64,000 nt of DNA from NCBI RefSeq assembly GCF_030553055.1, contig NZ_CP130713.1, positions 5,518,001 through 5,582,000 of the forward strand. Direction: 5' to 3'. Shown piece by piece: positions 9,181 to 18,628 of this stretch; within the stretch, counting starts at the first letter, position 1; the number at the start of each line of letters is the position of its first letter. The translations under genes and the position numbers were made by a program. Source of the DNA: Streptomyces sp. XD-27 (GTDB taxonomy: Bacteria; Actinomycetota; Actinomycetes; Streptomycetales; Streptomycetaceae). The notes under the pieces are model-generated. The model worked only from the letters and a program-made list of their open reading frames with translations, made no database searches and was not told the DNA's origin.

Positions 9181-9609
9181 ATGCGTATCGGGGCGTTGTC
9201 CCAGCGGACCGGAGTCAGCGAACGGGCGCTGCGGTACTACGAGGAGCAGGGGCTGCTGAATCCGCTGCGGCGGCCGAGCGGCTACCGCGAGTACACCGAT
9301 GAGCATGTCCACACGGTGCGGAGCATCCGCACGCTGCTCGCCGCCGGTCTGGGCACCGCGACCATCGCCGACGTACTTCCCTGCATGGTCGACGAGGGCG
9401 GGCAACTCGCGGCCGCCTGCCCCGACCTGCTGGTCGACCTGGTCAGGGAGCGGAACCGGATCACCGCCGCCATGGACGAACTGCGGGCCGCACGCGAGAT
9501 GCTGGACACCATCATCGCCGCGCCCGTCCCTCCCGAGGCGGCCCAAGCGCTGGACTGCGACGAGGAAATCGGCACTGGGGTCGGTGCACCGCGGGCCCCG
9601 TCGTCCTGA
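9181..9609 (+). CDS. MerR-family transcriptional regulator
   Basis: A 142-residue protein. It has the N-terminal winged helix (MRIGALSQRTGVSERALRYYEEQGLL, then a wing around RPSGYREY), the dimerisation helix, and a short C-terminal effector region of about 60 residues. The gene is divergent from the DHA2 efflux pump, with a MerR-type promoter between them, so it most likely activates the pump on binding a drug. The inducer is unknown. Confidence 0.9.
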   Translation: MRIGALSQRTGVSERALRYYEEQGLLNPLRRPSGYREYTDEHVHTVRSIRTLLAAGLGTATIADVLPCMVDEGGQLAAACPDLLVDLVRERNRITAAMDELRAAREMLDTIIAAPVPPEAAQALDCDEEIGTGVGAPRAPSS

Positions 9610-9640
9610 GTCACCAGCCCCCTCAGCCACCGGTCGTCGG

Positions 9641-10564
9641 CTACGACATCGTGTCGGCGATCACGGACGCCGCCTCCGCGATCAGTTTGTCGTCGGGTTC
9701 GGCATCCTTCCGGTTGCGGTTCGACAAGATGGCCATGACGACGGGGGCGCCGTCGGGGCGCCACACCACGGCGATGTCGTTGCGGGCGCCGTAGAAGCTG
9801 CCGGTTCCGGTCTTGTCGCCGACCGTCCAGCCCTTGGGTACCCCGGCCCTGATGAGCGTGTCTCCCGTCTTGTTGGTCCGCAGCCACGTCGTCAGCTGGG
9901 CGCGTTCGCGCTTGCCCAGGACGTCTCCGAGGACGTACGCGCGCAGATCCTTGGCCAGCGCCCGCGGCGTGGTCGTGTCCCGCTGCTCGCCCGGGATCCA
10001 CCGGCTCAGTTCGGGCTCGCGGCGCTCCATGCGGGTGGTGTCGTCGCCGATCTCCTCGAGCGCGGCGTCGAGGGCTTTCGGGCCGCCGAGTGCGTCGAAC
10101 AGCAGGTTGGCCGCGGCGTTGTCGCTGTAGCGGACGGCGGCCTCGCACAGTGCGCGCAGGCTCATCCCGGTCTTGACGTGCCGTTCGGTCACGGGGGAGT
10201 GGTCGATCAGGTCGTCCTTGGAGTACGTGATCACCTTGTCCATGCCGCTCAGGGAGTACTTGCGCAGCACGGCAGCTGCTTCCAACGCCTTGAACGTGGA
10301 GTTGTAGGCGAACCGCTCGCCGTCGTTGTAGGCCACCTCGCGCCCGGTGCCGGTGTCGATCGCGTAGACGCCGAGCCGCGCGTCGAACTTGCGCTCAAGT
10401 TCCTTGAATTCGCGGACGAACGGCTTCGCGGTGGACGGATGCGAGGCGCGCGGCTTCGGCGCGGCCGAGGCGTCGTCGCCGTCCTGGCCGCAGGCCGTGA
10501 GCGGGACGAGGGCGAGGGCGGCGAGCGCGCCGAGCAGGGCGCGCCGGGCACGGGTGTGCTGCAT
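9641..10564 (-). CDS. blaL: Class A beta-lactamase (lipoprotein)
   Basis: A complete class A enzyme with the nucleophile motif STFK (89-92), SDN (147-149) and KTG near residue 250. An omega-loop EPELS carries the general-base glutamate; asparagine of the usual ELN is replaced by serine. The N terminus is a lipoprotein signal peptide with lipobox LTAC (Cys25), so the enzyme is probably membrane-anchored as well as released. The locus reproduces the bla region known from Streptomyces cacaoi: blaL divergent from blaA (LysR) and blaB. The gene symbol is given by that analogy. Confidence 0.9.
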   Translation of the reverse strand: MQHTRARRALLGALAALALVPLTACGQDGDDASAAPKPRASHPSTAKPFVREFKELERKFDARLGVYAIDTGTGREVAYNDGERFAYNSTFKALEAAAVLRKYSLSGMDKVITYSKDDLIDHSPVTERHVKTGMSLRALCEAAVRYSDNAAANLLFDALGGPKALDAALEEIGDDTTRMERREPELSRWIPGEQRDTTTPRALAKDLRAYVLGDVLGKRERAQLTTWLRTNKTGDTLIRAGVPKGWTVGDKTGTGSFYGARNDIAVVWRPDGAPVVMAILSNRNRKDAEPDDKLIAEAASVIADTMS

Positions 10565-10647
10565 GGTCGAAACCTCCTGGTCGTGAGGGCCAGGAGCACC
10601 CTCGCCCGCGAACAGTCATGCGGTCCAATACGTTCGTGGGCTGTTTC

Positions 10648-10662
10648 ATGCCGATTCGGCAT
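10648..10662. promoter_or_regulatory. LysR operator (T-N11-A) in the blaL-blaA intergenic region
   Basis: ATGCCGATTCGGCAT is a perfect 7+1+7 palindrome and contains T-N11-A, the consensus core of LysR-type binding sites. It lies between the divergent beta-lactamase and LysR genes, 38 bases from the regulator start. Confidence 0.7.
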
Positions 10663-10699
10663 GGGAGTCGGGGCGTGGATCTGGCATAGGGTGCGGGCT

Positions 10700-11638
10700 G
10701 TGGATCTGGTGGGAGCGTGTCGCGCGTTCGTGAACGTCAGTGAGCGCGGCGGTTTCACCGTCGGGGCGGCCGCGGCCGGGATGTCCCAGCCGGTGGCCAG
10801 CCGGCGCGTCGCCGCTCTGGAGGAACGCTTCGGCGAGCCGTTGTTCGAGCGCACCTCGCGGCGGGCCGTCCTCACCCCCTTCGGCCGGGACATGCTGCCG
10901 GTGGCCAGGCAGCTCGTGCGGGCGGCCGACGTGCTGCTGCACGAGGCGGAGGCCGCCAAGCGCAAGCCGTGGCGGCTCGCGGTGCCCGGCGTCTGCTCCA
11001 CGGCGGGTCTCGCCCGCCTCGTCGCCGAGGCGCGCGGGCACGGCGTCACGCTCGATCTCCGCGTCGCGGCGCCCGCGCGGCGCGAGGAGCTCGTTCACGC
11101 GCAGCAGGTGCGTGCCGCCCTGCTCGCGGTGCCGCCGGACGAGGCGACGTGGTCCGTGCCGCTCGGGCTCGCCGGTGCGCAGGATCCGGGCGTGAAGCGC
11201 GTCTACCTCGAAACGCTGCGGGTCGGGCGGGCTTCCCCCGGCCCGGCCCGCCGTATCTGGATCCAACCGGAGGACGACGTGCCGCACATCCGCGACCCGC
11301 TGACGCGGCTGCGCGACGCGGTCGGGCTGCGGCCCGCCCAGGTCGTCGCCGCGGACGAGCTGACGACCGCCGCGGCGGAAGTCCTGTGCACGCGCGACCT
11401 GCTGCTGTGCTCCCCGGCGCAGGCCGCGGAACTCGCCCTGGACTGGCGGCCCCTCGGTGAGATCACGCTCAGTCGGGGGTTCGCCCTCGCCGCCGCCGCG
11501 GACGGCAATCCCCAGCACATCGCGGCGCGCCTGGGCGACGCCCTCGCGCGCTGCCTCGGCGCGGGCACCCGAGAGGGCACTCAAGGGGGCGGCCAAGCGC
11601 GCGGCCGGGCGGCCGCCGCGGGAGGGGCGGCGGGGTGA
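10700..11638 (+). CDS. blaA: LysR-family activator of beta-lactamase (BlaA-like)
   Basis: The N-terminal 60 residues are a LysR winged helix (FVNVSERGGFTVGAAAAGMSQPVASRRVAALEERFG). The rest is the substrate-binding-like effector region. The GTG at 10700 opens the family's usual start (VDLVGACRAFV); the open frame upstream is not coding. It overlaps the blaB-like gene by 4 bases. In S. cacaoi the orthologous pair BlaA/BlaB is required for beta-lactamase induction. The same role is inferred here from the order and the T-N11-A operator. Confidence 0.8.
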   Translation: MDLVGACRAFVNVSERGGFTVGAAAAGMSQPVASRRVAALEERFGEPLFERTSRRAVLTPFGRDMLPVARQLVRAADVLLHEAEAAKRKPWRLAVPGVCSTAGLARLVAEARGHGVTLDLRVAAPARREELVHAQQVRAALLAVPPDEATWSVPLGLAGAQDPGVKRVYLETLRVGRASPGPARRIWIQPEDDVPHIRDPLTRLRDAVGLRPAQVVAADELTTAAAEVLCTRDLLLCSPAQAAELALDWRPLGEITLSRGFALAAAADGNPQHIAARLGDALARCLGAGTREGTQGGGQARGRAAAAGGAAG

Positions 11639-12537
11639 GCACCGAGGCACTGCTGAGCGACCTGCGGCGGCAACTGCACGACGGTGGCCTGCGCGGCTGC
11701 CTGCTCGTGCGGGATCTGCACACGGGGGAGGAGCTGGGGATCGAGCCGGACACCCAGCTGCCCAGTGCTTCCCTGGTCAAGGTCCCGCTGGCGCTGGCGA
11801 CGGCGGAGCGCATCCGGCGGGGTGAGCTCGACGGGGCGGCGGCGCTCGACGTCAGCCCCGGGCGGATCACCACGCCCGGCCCCACCGGGCTGAGCCGGTT
11901 CCGCCACCCCGCCCGGATCGCGATCGACGACCTGCTCTACCTGAGCACCTGCGTGAGCGACGGCACGGCCGCCGACGCGCTGTTCGACCTCACCCCGCCC
12001 GCCCAGGTCGCCGACATCCTGCACGAACTCGGGCTCCGCGGCATCACCGTGCGGCACGGCATGCGCGAACTGAGCGACACCCCCGTGGAGCGCTTCGACG
12101 CCGCCCAGGCGCACCTCGCCCACGCCCTCGCCATCGACGCGGGCACCAGCGGCCGCGGACACCGGGTGCCGCAGCTCGACACCACCCGCGCCAACACCGG
12201 CAGCGCACGCGCCTGGGTCGACCTGCTCCAAGCCCTGTGGACGCCCTCGGCGATCCACCCCGACGTGGCCGAGCACGTGCGCGGCCTCATGGCCCACAAC
12301 CTGATCCGGCACCGGCTCGCCCCGGACTTCAGCTCCGACGCCACCACCTGGTCCTCCAAGACCGGTACCCTGCTCAACCTCCGCCACGAGATCGGCGTCG
12401 TCGCGCACGCCGACGGCCAGGCCTTCGCCATCGCCGTGCTCACCGAGTCGCTCGTCCCGGCCAGTACCCAGCCCGGTGCCGACGCCCTCATGGCCCAGGC
12501 AGCCCGCGCCCTGCGCGACCACCTCCGGCAGCTCTAG
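11635..12537 (+). CDS. blaB: BlaB-like serine beta-lactamase-fold regulatory protein
   Basis: A 300-residue protein of the class A beta-lactamase fold with SLVK (SxxK), SDG in place of SDN, and KTG. It has no signal peptide, so it is probably cytoplasmic. In S. cacaoi BlaB is needed with BlaA for induction and does not itself act as a conventional penicillinase. The Asn-to-Gly change in SDN fits a sensor or regulatory role, or a different hydrolase activity. Translationally coupled to the LysR gene (GTGA overlap). Confidence 0.7.
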   Translation: MSTEALLSDLRRQLHDGGLRGCLLVRDLHTGEELGIEPDTQLPSASLVKVPLALATAERIRRGELDGAAALDVSPGRITTPGPTGLSRFRHPARIAIDDLLYLSTCVSDGTAADALFDLTPPAQVADILHELGLRGITVRHGMRELSDTPVERFDAAQAHLAHALAIDAGTSGRGHRVPQLDTTRANTGSARAWVDLLQALWTPSAIHPDVAEHVRGLMAHNLIRHRLAPDFSSDATTWSSKTGTLLNLRHEIGVVAHADGQAFAIAVLTESLVPASTQPGADALMAQAARALRDHLRQL

Positions 12538-12558
12538 GCGGTCTCGAAGGAGGGCCGG

Positions 12559-13530
12559 TCACGCGGGGCCCAGGCGGTCCTCCTTGTCGAGGAAGGGGAA
12601 CCTCTCGTGGGCCTCACGCAGGGCCCGCTCGCGCGCGTACTCCGCCCCCGACTCCGCGGGTCTGTCCCAGGCTTCGGGGTGGAGGTACGTACCGCGCTCC
12701 TCCTCCGGCTTGGGCTCCGCCGCCGTGAAGGGGTTCGACCGCGCGACGCGGTCCCGGCGGACGCCGGTGACCTGCCAGGAGACCTTCACCTCGGGGCGGT
12801 CGGTGGCGATGGTGAAACGGTTGTCGCGGACCTCTTCGGAGACCATCGCCCGGGCGAAGGCGCCGATCACCGTCAGCTGGTAGCGGAAGTCCTCGTTCAG
12901 CTCCTCGAAGTACTCGGGGAGGGTGATCACGGCCGAGCCGTCCCCGTCCGTCACCGCCGTGCCGCTGTAGACGTTCAGCTGCTGGTCGGACTCGACGAAG
13001 GAATGGCGCAGGTAGCGGTTCTCCGGGTCGAGGGGGTGGTCGATCAGGAAGCCGCCGCCGGACTTGTACAGGTAGCCGCTGACGTAGACCGGGCCGCTGA
13101 AGTACCCGGCGTACCCCTCGGCCGCCTTGCCCCAGACGCCGATGGCCGCGGGTCCGTGGTTCGCCTCGCCGACCACGCCGACGCTGTCCGTGCCGGAGGC
13201 CACCCCGCACACCGCGCTGACGGCGGGGCCGTCGCGGTCGGTCACGCCCCGTACGCCGAAGACGCCATGGGACCAGCCGTTCGTGCCGGTTCCCTCGTCG
13301 CTGCCACCGATCACCCCGTGACCGCCGAAACCCCACAGGCCCACGCAGCCATCAATTTGCGGGGCGACGCCGAAGGCCCCGACCCCGTTGCCCGCGGTCG
13401 TCTCGGCCATGATCCCGATCTGGCCAGCGGCCGTCACCGCGAGCGTCTGGGACGCTGAGGACTTCAGCTCGGTCTTGTCCGCCCCGGCGTCGTTGGTCAC
13501 GCCGAGCTTCATCGGTTGTCCTGAGGCCAT
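12559..13530 (-). CDS. Hypothetical protein with Gly-rich repeats and tail-fibre-like C-terminal module
   Basis: A 323-residue soluble protein. Residues about 30-150 are glycine/valine-rich repeats (GVGAFGVAP, GLWGFGGHGVIGG, SVGVVGEANHGP), suggestive of a beta-helix or trimeric fibre. A conserved module follows around FLIDHPLDPENRYLRHSF...QLNVYSG...ALNxDFRYQLTVIG...VSWQVTGVR, which I recognise from many bacterial and phage-like proteins of unknown role. There is no signal peptide. No phage genes are nearby, so a prophage origin is not supported. Confidence 0.6.
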   Translation of the reverse strand: MASGQPMKLGVTNDAGADKTELKSSASQTLAVTAAGQIGIMAETTAGNGVGAFGVAPQIDGCVGLWGFGGHGVIGGSDEGTGTNGWSHGVFGVRGVTDRDGPAVSAVCGVASGTDSVGVVGEANHGPAAIGVWGKAAEGYAGYFSGPVYVSGYLYKSGGGFLIDHPLDPENRYLRHSFVESDQQLNVYSGTAVTDGDGSAVITLPEYFEELNEDFRYQLTVIGAFARAMVSEEVRDNRFTIATDRPEVKVSWQVTGVRRDRVARSNPFTAAEPKPEEERGTYLHPEAWDRPAESGAEYARERALREAHERFPFLDKEDRLGPA

Positions 13531-13668
13531 GCCACGTCCCTCCGTGCAGAGTGGTCACGGCCATGGAACCGTGTGACACGGGCCACGTCGCGCGGGAGCG
13601 GGCTGATCGGCGTACCGCTCGTGAGCCGTTCCACAGCCCCCGAATCCGGCGTAAAACGGAACCGCGCC

Positions 13669-14511
13669 ATGATCCCGCCCCTCTACAGGGGCATGGCACG
13701 ACTGACCGACTCGCAGCGGCGCATCGCGATCGCCGTCTCCTCCGTCCTGGCGCTGATAGCCGTGATCGCCGGGACCCTCGCCCTCACCGGTGCCCGTGAC
13801 GACGAACGGGCCCAGCGCGGCGGGCAGTCGAACGACCGGGCCGCAGGGGAGCGCGGCAAGGAGCGCGGCGGCTCCGACGACGCCGACGGCCGCGTGCCGC
13901 GCGACATCGTCCACGCCACCGAGTCCGGCGGCAAGGCCGTGAACATCACCATCGACGACGGGCCCGACCCGGTGTGGACCCCGCAGGTGCTGGACGTGCT
14001 GCGCACCAACGGCGTCAAGGCCACCTTCTGCATGATCGGCCCGCAGGCCCAGGCCCACCCGGACCTCGTCAAGAAGGTGGTCGCGGAGGGACACCGGCTG
14101 TGCGACCACACGGTGAGCCACGACATCACCATGGACCACAAGTCCGTCGCGTACCAGAAGAAGCAGATCCTGGATGCCAAGAAGATGATCGAGAACGCGG
14201 CGGGCGGCGCGAAGGTGCGGTACTACCGGGCGCCCGGTGGCGCCTTCACCCCCGACAGCCGCCGGATCGCCGCCGAGCACGGCATGCGGCCGCTCGGCTG
14301 GAACGTCGACACCAAGGACTTCGAGCTGCCGGGCAGCGCCGGGATCGTCGCGGCCGTCAAGAACGAGCTGGCGAACGGGCCGACCATCCTCTTCCACGAC
14401 GGGGGCGGGCCGCGCGGCGAGACCGTGCAGGCACTGCGCGAGGTGCTGCCGTGGCTGAAGAGCCAGGGGTACGGGTTCAGCTTCCCGCAGATCACGGGCC
14501 CGGGGCGGTAG
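13669..14511 (+). CDS. Membrane-anchored polysaccharide deacetylase (NodB domain)
   Basis: A 280-residue protein with an N-terminal transmembrane anchor (AIAVSSVLALIAVIAGTLAL), a charged linker, and a NodB homology domain. The domain shows the aspartate motif TIDDGPDP, the zinc-binding HTVSHD, the RAPGG motif and a terminal ILFHDGGG. The catalytic residues are all present. It should remove N-acetyl groups from peptidoglycan or a related polysaccharide outside the membrane. The ATG at 13669 is preferred because the 32 codons before it show no SD and no domain similarity. It is convergent with the PBP-like gene. Confidence 0.85.
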   Translation: MIPPLYRGMARLTDSQRRIAIAVSSVLALIAVIAGTLALTGARDDERAQRGGQSNDRAAGERGKERGGSDDADGRVPRDIVHATESGGKAVNITIDDGPDPVWTPQVLDVLRTNGVKATFCMIGPQAQAHPDLVKKVVAEGHRLCDHTVSHDITMDHKSVAYQKKQILDAKKMIENAAGGAKVRYYRAPGGAFTPDSRRIAAEHGMRPLGWNVDTKDFELPGSAGIVAAVKNELANGPTILFHDGGGPRGETVQALREVLPWLKSQGYGFSFPQITGPGR

Positions 14512-14574
14512 GCCGGTTCGCCGGAAGCGTCCTCGGGCCTGGAGCAGGCCGGTCCCCCACGGGGGAGCCGTCCT

Positions 14575-16053
14575 CTACGGGCGCGTGCCGCGGACCGCCG
14601 CGCGCAGCGCCGCTCCCGCCACCCGTGCCGCCGTCGTCGCCGTCGGCGTCGTCACCCCGCCGGTCTCCCGGTCGGCCGCCGGGGCCTCCACCACCACCGC
14701 CAGCGCGGCCGCGGGCAGCGGCGCGCCGTCCTTCTGCGCCCAGCCGACGAACCACGCGTACGACGGGCCACCGGCCGCCCCCGCGGCCCCCGCCGTGCCG
14801 GTCGTGCCGCCCACCGTGGCGCCGGGCACCGCGGCCGGCGCGCCCGTGCCGTCAGTGACCGCGCTGACCGTCATCCGCCTGAGCTCCGCCGCCGTCCGAC
14901 GGCTGATCGGCTGGTGCGCGATGGCGTGCGGGGTGACCGCCACCGTCGCCCCGTCCCCGTCCGCCACCCGGTCCACCAGGTGCGGCCGCAGCACATCGCC
15001 GCCGCCCGCGACGGCGGCGGCGACCATCGCCATCTGGAGCGGTGTGGCGGCGACGCCCGTGTGCCCGATGGCGGACAGCCCCACCCGCCCCGGAGGCATC
15101 CGCCGGTCGAACGTGCTCGTGGCCACCGGCGACGGAACCGTCAGCCCGGCCGCGTTGAAGCCGAAGCGCTCGGCGGTGGCCGTCATCGCGGCCGGCCCGG
15201 TCCGTACGCCCAGCTCGGCGAAGACGCTGTCGCAGGAGGCGGCCAGGGCGTGGCGCAGCGAGGCGTGGGCGCACACGCCCGGCCGGTCGCGGACCATCAG
15301 GCGCGTACCCGGCAGGTGGTACGGGTTGGGGGCGGCGGTGCGCGCGTCGACGTCCGTGGCGGTGCCGTGTTCCAGCCCCGCCGCGGCCGTGACGACGTTG
15401 AACGTGGAGCCGGGCGGATACGTCCGGCTCAGGGCCCGGTTGAGCATCGGCCGGTCGGGATCGGCGGTCAGCCGCTGCCACGCGCGGGTCGTGGCCGCCC
15501 CGTTGCCCGACAGCCGGCCCGGCTCGTAGGAGGGGGTGCTGACCAGGGCGAGGATCCGCCCGGTGCCCGGTTCGAGGGCGGCGACCGCGCCCCTGCGCCG
15601 GCCCAGCGCGGTGAACGCGGCGCGCTGTACGGCGGGGTCGATGGTGGTGGCCACCGTGCCGCCGGGCTGCCGGGCCCGGGTGAGGTCGTTCCACAGCGGC
15701 AGCATCGCCAGCCGCCGATCGGTGCCGGAGAGGACGGCGTCCTCCGCGTCTTCCAGGAGCGAGGTGCCGTAGCTCTGGGAGGCGTAGCCGGTGACGGGCG
15801 CGTAGAGCGGGCCTTCGCGGTAGGTGCGCTCGTACCGCAGTCGCTGGCCGGTGTCGGTGGAGCCGGTGACCGGTACGCCGCCGACCAGGATGTCGCCGCG
15901 GGGCTGGCCGTAGCGGGCGATCGTGTGGCGGCGGTTGGCGGGGTTGCCGTCGTACTGGTCCGCTTTGAAGGCCTGGATCCGGGCGGCGTTGACCAGGGGC
16001 GCGAGCAGCAGCAGGAGGCAGAAGACGGCGGTGTGCCGGACGCAGCGGGTCAC
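14575..16053 (-). CDS. Class B penicillin-binding protein homologue lacking catalytic motifs
   Basis: A 492-residue protein with an N-terminal membrane anchor (VFCLLLLLAPLVNAARI), a dimerisation region and a transpeptidase domain. It is clearly related to the Streptomyces PbpA/FtsI-type proteins. The three catalytic motifs are altered: SxxK reads STFN (Ser216, Asn219), SxN reads SCD (273-275), and KTG reads TTG (417-419). The substitutions are in frame with a normal flanking sequence (PPG before, WFVGWA after), so this is not an indel artefact. It is probably catalytically inactive and may act as a partner or regulator for the FtsW/RodA-like protein encoded just upstream, which it overlaps by 4 bases. 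Start at GTG 16053. Confidence 0.8.
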   Translation of the reverse strand: MTRCVRHTAVFCLLLLLAPLVNAARIQAFKADQYDGNPANRRHTIARYGQPRGDILVGGVPVTGSTDTGQRLRYERTYREGPLYAPVTGYASQSYGTSLLEDAEDAVLSGTDRRLAMLPLWNDLTRARQPGGTVATTIDPAVQRAAFTALGRRRGAVAALEPGTGRILALVSTPSYEPGRLSGNGAATTRAWQRLTADPDRPMLNRALSRTYPPGSTFNVVTAAAGLEHGTATDVDARTAAPNPYHLPGTRLMVRDRPGVCAHASLRHALAASCDSVFAELGVRTGPAAMTATAERFGFNAAGLTVPSPVATSTFDRRMPPGRVGLSAIGHTGVAATPLQMAMVAAAVAGGGDVLRPHLVDRVADGDGATVAVTPHAIAHQPISRRTAAELRRMTVSAVTDGTGAPAAVPGATVGGTTGTAGAAGAAGGPSYAWFVGWAQKDGAPLPAAALAVVVEAPAADRETGGVTTPTATTAARVAGAALRAAVRGTRP

Positions 16054-17485
16054 GCGGCGGCCGCCGACCGCCGGGAACGCCCGGCCCGGCCGCCCGGCCG
16101 CCCCGACGCCCCGGGCCGCCCTGTCTCCCCGGGCCGCTCGGGCTGTCCGGGCTGGCCGCGGGCGCTGTCGCTGAGCCGGACGAGCAGCGCGACGATGATC
16201 CAGTTGGTGATCACCGAGGAGCCGCCCTGGGCGAGGAACGGCATCGGCATCCCGGTCAGCGGGATCAGGCCGGTCACCCCGCCCGCGATGACGAAGACCT
16301 GGAGCGCGAGGATGGCGGCCAGACCGGCGGCGAGCAGCCTGCCGAACGGGTCGCGAAGGACGAGCGCGGTACGGAAGCCGCAGGCGATCAGCAGCGCGTA
16401 CAGCAGGAACAGCGCCGTCAGGCCGGCCAGCCCCAGCTCCTCGCCGACCGTCGCCAGGATGAAGTCGGACTTCATGGCGAAGCCGATGAGGGAGGAGTGG
16501 CCCTCGCCCAGCCCCGTGCCGAGCACGCCGCCCGCGGCGAACGCGAACAGGGACTGGGCGAGCTGGTTGGCGCCGCCACCGCCGGACTCGGTGCCCGCGA
16601 ACGGGTGCAGCCAGTCCCGTACCCGCTCGTTGACATGTGGTTCCACGGACGCGACGGCCACCGCACCGGCCGCCACCAGCAGCAGGCCGACCGCGATCCA
16701 CCCGAGGCGGCCGGTGGCCACGTACAGCAGGACGACGAAGAGCCCGAAGAACAGGATCGAGGTGCCCAGGTCCCGCTCCAGGACCAGTACGCCCACGCTG
16801 ACCAGCCAGATCGCGACGACCGGGCCGAGCACCCGGCCGGGCGGCAGCCGCAGCGGGCCGATCGTGCGGCCGAGATACGCCAGCGCGTGCCGCCCCGCCG
16901 CGAGATACGCCGCGAAGAACACCGCGAGCAGCACCTTGGCGAACTCGCCCGGCTGGAACGACAGCCCGGCGAACCGCACCCAGATCTTGGCGCCGTTGAC
17001 CGCGGGGAAGAAGACCGGCACCGTGAGCAGGGCCAGGGCGGTGGCGACGCACACGTACGCGTAACGCTGGAGGGCCCGGTGGTCCCGCAGGCTCAGCACG
17101 GCGGCCATGAACAGCGCCATGCCGAGCGTGGACCAGACGAGCTGGGTCGGGGCGGCCGAGGCGCCGGGCGTGGCGAGGTCCAGCCGGTAGATGAGGACCA
17201 GCCCGAGGCCGTTGAGCAGGAAGGCGATGGGCAGGACGAGCGGGTCGGCGTACGGGGCGCGGAGCCGGACGGTGAGATGGGCGGCGAGCGCGAGCGCGCC
17301 GAGCCCGGAGCCGTAGCGGGCGGCGTCGCGCGGGAAGGCGCCGTGGACGGCGAAGCCGACGGCCATATAGCCGAACACGCAGATCAGGACGGCGCAGGCG
17401 AGGAGCGCGAGCTCCGTGCCACGGCGCTTGGGGGCCGGAGCAGCACCGGGGGAGCGGTGGCGGTCGATGCTGCGGCGGCGGTCAT
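16050..17485 (-). CDS. FtsW/RodA/SpoVE (SEDS) family protein (frameshifted near start)
   Basis: A SEDS polytopic membrane protein of about ten TM helices. It retains the conserved NGAKIWVRFAGLSFQPGEFAK region and KSDFILATVGEELG, which holds the aspartate important for glycan polymerisation in the family. It should polymerise lipid II together with a class B PBP. The partner gene follows directly but has lost its catalytic residues. The C-terminal 45 residues are a Pro-Gly-Arg repeat tail. The natural ATG is probably at 17485; the frame then needs one extra C in the CCCCC run (G run at 17448-17452) to reach PAPKRRGTELALLACAVL and TM1. The uninterrupted frame starts only at 17378. Confidence 0.8.
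17448..17452 (-). other. Frameshift site in ftsW-like gene (one C missing)
   Basis: Extending this C run (gene strand) from five to six joins the ATG at 17485 to the conserved first transmembrane helix. Without it the gene has no start codon ahead of TM1. Confidence 0.65.
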
Positions 17486-17522
17486 GGCGGGGAATGTAGC
17501 CGCTCGGCTCGGGCCGGAGCCC

Positions 17523-18497
17523 TCAGACGCGCGCGCCTGCCCGCGCACCGCGACCACCCGGCGGAACGGTGCCTGCGCCACGGGGTGGACGTACCGCCTC
17601 CGCGAGCGTCCGGCTGAACGTCCGTATGCGCTCGGTCTCGTGGGAGCGCCGCCACACCAGGCCCAGGACCGACTCCGGCGCGCCGGTGACCGGCACGAAC
17701 GCCACATCCCTGCGCCCCTGGTGCAGCGCGGTCGGCGCGCAGCACAGCATCGTGCCCCGGTCCGCCGCGACGTAACTCAGCCCTTCCTGGAGCGTGCGCA
17801 CCTCGGGGCCGCGCGGGATCGGCCGCCCGTCCGGCGTCACGGTAGGGGCCATGGCCTCCCGCCAGTACCGCGGCGCGGGTGCCGTCGGGCCGATCAGCCG
17901 GGAGTCCGCCAGCTCCTCCACGGACACCGACGCCCGTGCCGCGAACGGGTGCCGCACCGAGACGGCCAGGGTCTGCGGCTGCCGCGAGAAGGCCGGACCC
18001 GGTATCAGGTCCGGCTCGGCGACCGGCAGCAGGACGATGGCCGCGTCCACCGCGCCGGAGCGCAGCGCGCCGAACGGGTCACCCAGCGGGATCTCGACGG
18101 TCTCGACCTCGCAGCCCGGATGCCGGTCGCGGAAGTCGGCGACCACCGCCATGACGTACTCGTCCGCCGTGCCCTGGAAGCCCAGGCGCAGCGGCTCCCC
18201 GAGGCCGCGGGCGGCTGCCCGCGCGGAGTCCACCGCGCCGCGCAGGGCGCCGTACGCGGGCCGCAGCTCGGCCAGGAAGCGCTCACCGAGCGGGGTCAGC
18301 CGGACGCGGCGGCTGGTGCGGTCCAGCAGCCGGGCGCCGATCCGCCGCTCCAGCGAGCGCAGGAGCTGGCTCACCCGGCTCTGTGTCACGTACAGCCGCT
18401 CGGCCGCGCGCCCGAAGTGCAACTCCTCGCTGAGGGCGAGGAAACACTCCAGCTCGCGTATCTCCAGACCGCCGCCGCGCGCGTCGGCGCCTGCCAC
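17523..18497 (-). CDS. LysR-family transcriptional regulator
   Basis: The winged helix (LEIRELECFLALSEELHFGRAAERLYVTQSRVSQLLRSLE) is followed by a periplasmic-binding-like effector domain. The frame is open about 190 bases further upstream, but that stretch is Gly/Arg-rich and non-domain. I chose the GTG at 18497, ten codons before the first family-conserved residue; a CTG nearer the domain is also possible. It is divergent from an MFS transporter, the probable target. The C terminus ends in a Pro/Gly/Arg tail. Confidence 0.8.
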   Translation of the reverse strand: MAGADARGGGLEIRELECFLALSEELHFGRAAERLYVTQSRVSQLLRSLERRIGARLLDRTSRRVRLTPLGERFLAELRPAYGALRGAVDSARAAARGLGEPLRLGFQGTADEYVMAVVADFRDRHPGCEVETVEIPLGDPFGALRSGAVDAAIVLLPVAEPDLIPGPAFSRQPQTLAVSVRHPFAARASVSVEELADSRLIGPTAPAPRYWREAMAPTVTPDGRPIPRGPEVRTLQEGLSYVAADRGTMLCCAPTALHQGRRDVAFVPVTGAPESVLGLVWRRSHETERIRTFSRTLAEAVRPPRGAGTVPPGGRGARAGARV

Positions 18498-18628
18498 CCG
18501 GCCTTCCCCTGCCACCCGGCCTCCCCCTGCCTCCCCCTGAATGAAGCAACCGATCGATGAGTCTGACTCATACAAGGCTGAGCGTTTCGCCGTTGTTCCC
18601 GGACGGGGCACAGCTGTTCGCTGGAGGC

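Noticed and set aside
12559..13530. Prophage remnant because of the tail-fibre-like module
   Set aside because: No other phage gene lies nearby, and the module also occurs in non-phage bacterial proteins.
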